Source of the DNA: an uncultured Clostridia bacterium
GTDB taxonomy: Bacteria; Bacillota; Clostridia; TANB77; CAG-508
Assembly: GCA_947626815.1 (NCBI GenBank)
Contig: CANQTN010000002.1
Span: 1-64,000 of the forward strand
Reading direction: 5' to 3'
Length of the DNA stretch: 64,000 bases
This document shows positions 57,341-64,000 of this stretch, piece by piece. The notes beneath the pieces are model-generated. The model saw only the letters and a program-made list of their open reading frames with translations, was not told the origin of the DNA and made no database searches. Position numbers and translations under genes: made by a program. How positions within the stretch are numbered: the first letter of the stretch is position 1; each line of letters begins with the position of its first letter.

Positions 57341-58702
57341 ATGCCAAATATTGAAGAACTTACATTAGCTGAATTAAAAGAAAAAGCTAAAAATTACAAT
57401 ATTAAAAATATTTCAAAATTAAAAAAAGATGAATTAATAACTATTCTTGCACAAATCAATGCTCAAAAAGAAGAAATAGACATAAATAATTCAGAAATGT
57501 ATAGAGCAGAAGAAAAAGAACTAATAGAAAGACAATACGACGAAAATGGTGAGCCTATTGTTGATTATAAATTGACAAATGAGGGAGATGAAATTGTAGA
57601 AGGAATATTAGATATATTACCAGATGGATATGGCTTTTTACGAGGAGATAATTTCTTGTCTAGTGATAAAGATGTATATATATCTATGGTACAAATTAGA
57701 AGATTTAGGCTAGATACAGGAGATATTATAAAAGGTATTTCTAGATACAGAGAAGGTGAAAAATTTCCATCATTAATTTTTGTTGGAGAAGTAAATGGTG
57801 AACATCCAGAAAAGGCTATGAAGAGAAAAAGATTTGATGAATTAACACCAATATATCCTAATGAAAGACTAAAATTAGAAACAGAAACAAATGAATATGC
57901 AATGAGAATTATAGATTTAATGTCTCCAATAGGAAAAGGACAAAGAGGGATGATAGTAGCACAACCAAAAGTAGGAAAAACTACATTATTAAAGAAAGTA
58001 GCTAATAGTATATCAAAGAATAATCCTGAAATTGAATTAATAGTTTTATTAATTGATGAAAGACCAGAAGAAGTTACAGATATGAAACGTTCAATAAAAG
58101 GACAAGTAATTCATTCAACTTTTGATGAATTGCCAGAACATCATGTTAAAGTTGCTGAAATGGTCTTAGAAAGAGCAAAAAGATTAGTAGAACATGGAAG
58201 AGATGTAGTTATATTATTGGATAGTATAACTAGACTTACAAGAGCATATAATCTTGTTATACCTTCATCTGGAAGAACATTATCTGGAGGTATTGATCCT
58301 GCATCATTACATAAACCTAAAAAATTTTTTGGAGCTGCAAGAAATATTGAATTTGGTGGTAGTTTAACTATACTTGCTACTGCATTGATTGAGACAGGTA
58401 GCAGAATGGATGATGTTATTTTTGAAGAATTTAAGGGAACAGGTAATATGGAAGTACATCTAGATAGAAAATTATCAGAAAGAAGAATATTTCCAGCTAT
58501 TGATATTAATAAATCTGGTACTAGAAGAGAGGATTTATTATTAAGTCCACAAGAAAAGGACACAGTTTTTTCTCTAAGAAAAGCGATGAACAGTATGCCA
58601 GTTGCAGATGTAACTGAGCAAGTTATTAGTTATATGACTCAAACTAAAAATAATGAAGAATTTGTTGAAAAAATTGAAAATTATTTAAAAAAATTTAAGT
58701 AA
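57341..58702 (+). CDS. rho: Transcription termination factor Rho
   Basis: Hexameric RNA helicase, 453 aa. N-terminal Rho-N helices ([15 protein letters not shown]), cold-shock RNA-binding fold ([20 protein letters not shown]), Walker [10 protein letters not shown] (usually PKAGKT), [30 protein letters not shown] (Q-loop) and [17 protein letters not shown] site. A promoter-like region lies in 57230-57340. Followed by a terminator. Confidence 0.95.
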   Translation: MPNIEELTLAELKEKAKNYNIKNISKLKKDELITILAQINAQKEEIDINNSEMYRAEEKELIERQYDENGEPIVDYKLTNEGDEIVEGILDILPDGYGFLRGDNFLSSDKDVYISMVQIRRFRLDTGDIIKGISRYREGEKFPSLIFVGEVNGEHPEKAMKRKRFDELTPIYPNERLKLETETNEYAMRIIDLMSPIGKGQRGMIVAQPKVGKTTLLKKVANSISKNNPEIELIVLLIDERPEEVTDMKRSIKGQVIHSTFDELPEHHVKVAEMVLERAKRLVEHGRDVVILLDSITRLTRAYNLVIPSSGRTLSGGIDPASLHKPKKFFGAARNIEFGGSLTILATALIETGSRMDDVIFEEFKGTGNMEVHLDRKLSERRIFPAIDINKSGTRREDLLLSPQEKDTVFSLRKAMNSMPVADVTEQVISYMTQTKNNEEFVEKIENYLKKFK

Positions 58703-58742
58703 AAGAGATTTAATATGAAGTCTCTTTTTTATTTTTTTTCAA
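58703..58742 (+). terminator. Rho-independent terminator after rho
   Basis: Imperfect stem AAAAGAGATTT / AAGTCTCTTTT, then a T-rich run (TTTTATTTTTTTT). Confidence 0.8.
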
Positions 58743-59822
58743 ATTATATTGACAAATATTTTTAATATGTGATATAAAAATGTTATAAAAAATTTTTCAG
58801 TATATATTTAATTTATATTACAGAAAAGGTAGGGCATATGAGAATATGCTTTGTTATTATTAATATATAACATTGCGCAAAATCAAAGTTTTGTGCAAAT
58901 AGGAGTAGGAATAAAACCATATATCCTTAAATTGCTGCTATCTCTTGCTATTAGCCACTCTTAACCAATTCTATCTATTTATTTAAACAACAAGTTTTAT
59001 ATTACTTTGATATTAAAATGGCTTATATTTGATCCTGGAGCTTCGTTTTTTTAGCTTATTACAAGTTTTTCTTAATCTTATATATAATTTTATTTTTTAT
59101 ATCTTAAATTTTAATTTTTATATTTCTATTTTAAAAATTTGCAAATGCCTATATTTTAGTATTTTGCGTAATTTTTAAGACATAAAACTATATGTCTTTT
59201 TTATAAAAACGGCTTAAAATCGATTCTGACGCGTCGTTTTTTTGGCGATTTTTCAGAATTATTTATATAACAATATTTTTATTAAAAATTATTGTTTTAT
59301 AATATAATTAAGTTTTAATTGTAAAATTGTTTAAATGAATAACTTGTTGTTTAAATTATAAAAATGTCTTAAAATTGATTTTGAGGCTTTATAAAATGAA
59401 ATTATTTTATAATGTTATAAATAAAAATTTATTTTAGAAATTTTATAAAATATTTAGAAAAATTATATTTAAATCTATAAAAATTTTAATTACAACAAAT
59501 GTTCGGTTTTAAAATTTGAGGTTTGTAAAAATATAAAATTTTGAATTTTTAAAATATTTATTTTAAATTACAAATTTTCTTTTTATTATTTTGCAATATA
59601 AATTTTTAAATTTTGTTTTAGAAAAATTTATAATTTATTTCATTTTATATTTTAAGATTTTGAAAAACAACCCCTCTCTCCTACCTCGTATGATTTTCTT
59701 TTTTTAAATTTTTACTCCATATAACCTTTCATTTCTTTTTGAATATTTTCTATTAATTTAATTATTTGTATTAATATATCTATCTTTATGAGAGAGTTTC
59801 CTCTCTCATAAAATTTAATTCA
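58743..59822. other. Noncoding AT-rich region with three diverged repeats
   Basis: No gene-like ORF in about 1.08 kb. Three imperfect direct repeats of about 40 bp start at about 59022 (AAAATGGCTTATATTTGATC), 59206 (AAAACGGCTTAAAATCGATT) and 59360 (AAAATGTCTTAAAATTGATT); the first two end in TTCGTTTTTTTAGC / GTCGTTTTTTTGGC. A short palindrome GCATATGAGAATATGC lies at about 58834. It separates the rho operon from the type III system; transcripts could come from here, but none is shown. Confidence 0.45.
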
Positions 59823-62720
59823 TTATTTTATAAGATTTTTTACAATTGTACTAACTTTATCTGTACTTAATTGCTTTTTGAATTTTATTTTTATTCCTTC
59901 ATTTTGCAACTGCTCAAATAACTTTTTAGCACATTCTATTTTGTAATTTTCTTTACTTCTTAAATCAAGATCTGATTCAACATTTTTAGATTCAATAACT
60001 AAATTAAGTTCAGAGGTTCCGTCTTTTTTGTCTATTAAATACATGAAATCAGGACTATAAGTTCCCCCATTTGCAACTGGAATTTTAATACTATTTTTAG
60101 GAATTTTTCCAAATACAGATACTTCTTGTATTTCTTCCATAATATTATTTTTTTCAATATCAGAATCAAATGCAATTGTATCATATAAATATTTTTCTTG
60201 AGGTGTACCCTCTATTTTTGAAGTTCCAACATTACCTATAACAATAGTATCTTTAATTTTTCCATTCTCAGTCGTTAAGGCTGTTGGATGTATTGGTAAA
60301 TCTATTTTCTTGTATGTAAATCTTTTAAATAATTCTTCAGCCTTCCAATTATTAATTTCTATACAAAATTTTGATAAAACAGTGTTATTAAAAAATTGAT
60401 TACTAATTTTGTGTTTTTGATTATATTTCACCAAAGCATTATGAATATTAACAATAGGAATATTAGTTAAGTTTGATGTTTTAATTAAAAAATCATTATA
60501 TTTTAAATACTTGTTTGTCATTAAAGATAATCCTGACATTTCCATTATTCCTGTCGTATTTTCATTAATATTTAACATTTGTCTTTGAGTAACAATTTCA
60601 TCAGAGCTGTCAATCCCTTTTTCTAGTATTTTAATCAATGCATTTATTATTTCTTCATCAGTAAATTCAGAATAATTTATTATATATTTTTGATTTAACA
60701 CTTCCCATAATTTTTTAATCTTTTCGTACTTTTCTTTTCTAATACCAATTTTATTTTCATCCTTAATTTTTCCATTAATAATCTTATCTCTTTTTAATCC
60801 ATTATTTAATTCAGGAATTGCGTTAAAGAATTTTTCTTCATCAAGTATTTTTCCACTAAAATCTATAATTTTTTCATCCATTAAATTACGCCATAATTCA
60901 TTTACATCAATATTTCTCCTTTTTGCAACCTCTAAAATTTGCTCTGTTGAAACTTTATCAAATGCTAATGCCTCTTTGCTGACTTCCTTTTTTAAATCTG
61001 CAATAAAATCCTTTTCTGTAAAATCAACAATATAATTCAAGTAAAATTGCTCTCCAGAAATTCTGTTTAAATTGTTATCTACAGGAAGTCGTAATCCTCT
61101 ACCAACTTCTTGTAATTTACTATTATCACTTCCACTACTTCTTAATTTAGCAATTGTAAAAATATTCGGATTATCCCAACCTTCTTTTAAAGTCCATTTT
61201 GAGAAAATAAATCTTCTTAAATTATATTGATTATTTTCATATATCTTTAATATTTTTTCTTTTTCATTAAGAATGTCATCAACTTCTCTTTGAATTTCTT
61301 CATCTTTGTTACTTTTATCTTCAGAAAAGTATGCTGCTCTACATTTTGATATATCAATCAAACTTTGGTTCAAATATTCTTTATAATTTTCATCGTCAGT
61401 TTCTAAAATTTGTTTTTTCAATTTTTCCTTTAAAATTCTATCAAAAGATTCCAATAGATAAGCTGGTTTATCATCTTTATTTCTATATGATGAAATATCA
61501 TCTATAAAAAATAAAGCTAATGTTTTTATTCCTCTTTTGAAATTTTCTTTTTCAATTCCAAAATGTCTTTCTAAAGCTGTTTCAATCATCATATCTTGAT
61601 ATGATACAGAATAACTTTCAGGCGATAATTCAGTTCCTTTATAAACTTCAATTCCGTTGGATAGAATAATTGAATTTTTAGTAATTCCTGTTATTTCAAT
61701 ACCATCAAAATCTTCGTGTACAATAGACAAACTATCTTCTTTTGAAAGTTCATAAGATTTCTTTTTATCTTCTTCTATCTTTTGTATAGTACAATTTTCT
61801 TTGCTTTTAATGTCCAATAATTTTATTCTTATATTATTGCTTGAACGAGTAGGTACATATTCAGCAATAACTCCTTTAACTAAATTATTATTAAAAGCCT
61901 CAATACTTGATAGATTATATATTAAATTATGATAATCATGAGTTATTTTTCTTTTTGTCTTTATTTCTGGAAACGTAGCTCCAAATCTTATAATACATTG
62001 TGGTGCAAAATTTTTTTTAATATTTTTAAAAGTAGTATTATCTTTTCTAAATTTGTGAGGCTCATCAATTATTAAAATTGGGTGAATTGATTTTATAGCT
62101 TCTCTTGGATTTGTTAAGTCGTCTAATATTGTGGTATCATAATCTTTTGTCAACATCTCACTATTTATAAGGTGTGCATTTATTAACATTACTTGTATTT
62201 TTTTTGTATTTATATTTGAACTTGTAACAAATTCTCTAATAGGACTTGGAAAGTACCCTCTTCCTTTTTTATTATGAACTTTCTCAACTAATCTTAATTC
62301 TATTTCTACTCCGTTATATTCATCTTCAAAAAAAATTTTTGTATCTTTTGATTGAATAAATTGTTTTGTTCCAGCTTTAATTGGTATTGTAGGTACGACT
62401 ATTATAAATTTATTAAAACCATATTTATCATTTAATTCATAAATAGTTTTAATTTGTGTGAATGTTTTTCCAGTTCCTGTTTCCATCTTGATATCTAAAT
62501 TCAGATAATTATCTTCAACTCCAATATTTGATTTCATTTCTCGTGAAATATTGTTATTATTTTGTATCTTTTCAATATTTTTTATTATATTAGGAGATTT
62601 TAAATCAATTATGGGGTTGCCAGTAATGCAACTTGTCTTTTCTACATTTACATTTTCAAAAACACTTATTATTGAATTTACAGCATCATCTTGATGTTTT
62701 AGACCTTTTTCAAGTTTCAT
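59823..62720 (-). CDS. res: Type III restriction endonuclease, Res subunit
   Basis: A 965 aa SF2 translocase plus nuclease. Walker A METGTGKTFTQIK (residue about 77), DEAD-like LIIDEPHKFR, FGATFPE, then helicase motif SKWTLKEGWDNPNIF and QEVGRGLRLPV. The C-terminus holds the nuclease: YSPDFMYLIDKKDG ... LVIESKNVE, a PD...ESK active site. It cuts DNA when two unmethylated sites meet, needs Mod, and hydrolyses ATP. Begins 11 bp after mod. No CGG codon. Confidence 0.94.
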   Translation of the reverse strand: MKLEKGLKHQDDAVNSIISVFENVNVEKTSCITGNPIIDLKSPNIIKNIEKIQNNNNISREMKSNIGVEDNYLNLDIKMETGTGKTFTQIKTIYELNDKYGFNKFIIVVPTIPIKAGTKQFIQSKDTKIFFEDEYNGVEIELRLVEKVHNKKGRGYFPSPIREFVTSSNINTKKIQVMLINAHLINSEMLTKDYDTTILDDLTNPREAIKSIHPILIIDEPHKFRKDNTTFKNIKKNFAPQCIIRFGATFPEIKTKRKITHDYHNLIYNLSSIEAFNNNLVKGVIAEYVPTRSSNNIRIKLLDIKSKENCTIQKIEEDKKKSYELSKEDSLSIVHEDFDGIEITGITKNSIILSNGIEVYKGTELSPESYSVSYQDMMIETALERHFGIEKENFKRGIKTLALFFIDDISSYRNKDDKPAYLLESFDRILKEKLKKQILETDDENYKEYLNQSLIDISKCRAAYFSEDKSNKDEEIQREVDDILNEKEKILKIYENNQYNLRRFIFSKWTLKEGWDNPNIFTIAKLRSSGSDNSKLQEVGRGLRLPVDNNLNRISGEQFYLNYIVDFTEKDFIADLKKEVSKEALAFDKVSTEQILEVAKRRNIDVNELWRNLMDEKIIDFSGKILDEEKFFNAIPELNNGLKRDKIINGKIKDENKIGIRKEKYEKIKKLWEVLNQKYIINYSEFTDEEIINALIKILEKGIDSSDEIVTQRQMLNINENTTGIMEMSGLSLMTNKYLKYNDFLIKTSNLTNIPIVNIHNALVKYNQKHKISNQFFNNTVLSKFCIEINNWKAEELFKRFTYKKIDLPIHPTALTTENGKIKDTIVIGNVGTSKIEGTPQEKYLYDTIAFDSDIEKNNIMEEIQEVSVFGKIPKNSIKIPVANGGTYSPDFMYLIDKKDGTSELNLVIESKNVESDLDLRSKENYKIECAKKLFEQLQNEGIKIKFKKQLSTDKVSTIVKNLIK

Positions 62721-62731
62721 TCAATTTCCTC

Positions 62732-64000
62732 CTAATATCTTTCATAAAATTTAATATCAATATTTTTAAAATTTTTTACTTGTTTAATGTTATTTTTTAT
62801 CATTTCAATTTCATTAAATGTAAATGAATATCCAAATAATATCAACTTATCACAAGTAAAATCTTCTTCATTATTATATTTTTCTAATAATGCTTGTATA
62901 TTATTTATTTTAATTGTAGGATATATCAAATATAAACACTGATTACACTTAAATGCTTTATAATTATCTAAATTTATTTCTTCCACTTCTTCTAAAAAAT
63001 CATATCCATCTTTTAATTTCCAAGTTTCTAATATCGTTTCGACTCCATATTCTTTATACAATTCATAAGTTTCATTTAGTGCTTCAGGAGAAAATTCTTC
63101 AAGTTTATTTAATAAACTTTTAGATGTATTCTTTAATATATAATGTTTGAAGCCATAATCTATATCTTTATTTGTTTCTTTCTTAATTTGTTTTGCTGCT
63201 CTTATAATTCTCTCTTGACCGATTTCAGATAATAAGTGTGGCTTATTGCACTCATCACAAACTTCAATTTGGTTTGTTATTATTTGTCTGTTATCATTAT
63301 TTGAATTTCTTAAATTCTCATCTAAATCTTCTGGTAATTGAATAGCAATATATCTTAAATTTGTAGAGTATTTTGCATTATATGACATTACAGCATGAGA
63401 AGTTGATGCAGAACCTGAAAAAAAATCCAATACTATATCATCATTGCTAGTTGTCCCTAACTGTAAAATTTTTTCTATTAACCCTATTGGTTTTGGATTT
63501 GAAAAGACAACCTTATTGTTAAACAGCTTTTTTATTAAATTTGTTCCATTTGTAGTAGTTTCAACTTCATCCCATAGAGTTTTTGAAACTTTTCCTCTTT
63601 CTTCAGCTTCAAATAAAAATCTTTTTCTTTGTGGGCCAGTTTCTCCTGCAACTCCAAAAACAATTCTATTATCTTCCATCAGCTGTAGAAACTTTTCATA
63701 TTCATTTTTCCAGCTATGTCCTGGATTTGGTTTATATATTTCTCCTGTTTTTGGATTCTTAATTTCATATTGTTGATTGACTCTCCAACCTCCAACTTGA
63801 AATGGGTCTGCTTTCCAAGGTCCTCTTGGATCATTATCAGGATTAGAAAATCCATCTCCATCCTCAATCAATCTAAATTCATTTCTATTTGTAATATAAT
63901 AATTCATATTTTTGAAATAGACTAATGTATGTGTATGAGAATTAGAAATCAATGCAGTATTTGTAACAGATTTAGTTGAATTCCATATAATATCTGTTAA
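62732..64000 (-). CDS. mod: Type III DNA methyltransferase, Mod subunit (partial)
   Basis: The C-terminal 422 codons, running off the window end; the frame stays open to 64000 (WNSTKSVTNTALISNSHTH). Contains the target-recognition part (GGWRVNQQYEIKNPKTG; FGVAGETGPQRKRF) and SAM-binding motif I DFFSGSASTSHAVM followed by IAIQLPE. The catalytic DPPY motif should lie upstream, outside. The order mod-res matches type III N6-adenine systems; Mod also recognises the site for Res. C-terminal DPPY-first (beta class) arrangement inferred. Confidence 0.92.
   Translation of the reverse strand, partial: LTDIIWNSTKSVTNTALISNSHTHTLVYFKNMNYYITNRNEFRLIEDGDGFSNPDNDPRGPWKADPFQVGGWRVNQQYEIKNPKTGEIYKPNPGHSWKNEYEKFLQLMEDNRIVFGVAGETGPQRKRFLFEAEERGKVSKTLWDEVETTTNGTNLIKKLFNNKVVFSNPKPIGLIEKILQLGTTSNDDIVLDFFSGSASTSHAVMSYNAKYSTNLRYIAIQLPEDLDENLRNSNNDNRQIITNQIEVCDECNKPHLLSEIGQERIIRAAKQIKKETNKDIDYGFKHYILKNTSKSLLNKLEEFSPEALNETYELYKEYGVETILETWKLKDGYDFLEEVEEINLDNYKAFKCNQCLYLIYPTIKINNIQALLEKYNNEEDFTCDKLILFGYSFTFNEIEMIKNNIKQVKNFKNIDIKFYERY

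Noticed and set aside
58743..59822. A truncated 16S rRNA gene, from the match TTTGATCCTGG at about 59033
   Set aside because: Only about 11 bases agree and the flanks do not follow 16S sequence.

Overview
This 64 kb window comes from a very AT-rich, endospore-forming, anaerobic Firmicute of the Clostridia. The sporulation genes gpr, yabP and yabQ, the formate-tetrahydrofolate ligase, the rubrerythrin and the classic low-GC gene clusters (ireB-ruvX-DUF1292; yicC-remA-rpoZ-gmk-priA-def-fmt; gls24-amaP-DUF2273-nusB-xseA-xseB; yabP-yabQ-divIC) all point there. Nearly all genes lie on the plus strand. UGA is a normal stop, and prfB carries the usual RF2 autoregulatory frameshift.

The main observation is a recurrent +1 frame change. 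At 15 places in 10 genes the conserved reading frame is broken by exactly one extra C placed directly before a glycine GGN codon, so the zero frame shows an in-frame CGG. Skipping that C restores a full-length, family-typical protein every time. The genes are a sugar O-acetyltransferase, a minus-strand membrane protein, a coiled-coil protein, a GH25-LysM lysozyme, priA, nusB, xseA, uvrA (four sites), gpr (three sites) and prfB (one CGG site plus the UGA site). By eye I find no other in-frame CGG in any gene except one small, GC-richer, foreign-looking ORF at 53147-53425. CGG thus seems to serve as a +1 shift signal (skip C, read GGN as Gly; or a CGGN quadruplet read as Gly) rather than as an arginine codon. 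The codon before CGG is different at most sites, which argues against ordinary P-site slippage. No single-base error process I know of would always hit the boundary before a glycine codon.

Layout. 1-2400: tRNA-Val, tRNA-Asp and tRNA-Phe, then a decayed island (integrase remnant, ADP-ribosylglycohydrolase tail, nuclease-like gene, acetyltransferase). 2.5-9.3 kb: a HExxH protein, an anchored serpin, a frameshifted pilin-like surface protein and a membrane protein. 9.4-14.9 kb: a cell-wall hydrolase, a VirB2-like small membrane protein, a CpaE/MinD-like ATPase with AT-hooks and a GAF/degenerate GGDEF protein. 14.9-18.6 kb: ireB-ruvX-DUF1292, a DUF1016 relic, rbgA and mrnC. 18.9-30.4 kb: tRNA-Glu, a Ca-type P-ATPase, metG, a polysaccharide deacetylase, a coiled-coil protein, a lysozyme, an HTH protein, tRNA-Leu and a DUF2207-like protein. 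30.5-36.2 kb: a MATE-cytidylate-kinase-like fusion behind a terminator leader, a GntR/ABC operon, rubrerythrin and rsmE. 36.2-48.8 kb: housekeeping operons. 48.9-58.7 kb: uvrA, gpr, prfB, lysC, yabPQ, divIC and rho. 58.7-59.8 kb: noncoding DNA with diverged repeats. 59.8-64 kb: a type III restriction-modification system on the minus strand, with mod cut by the window end.

Four copies of a roughly 180-210 bp MITE-like palindromic element lie between genes. I saw no CRISPR array, rRNA gene or complete insertion sequence.
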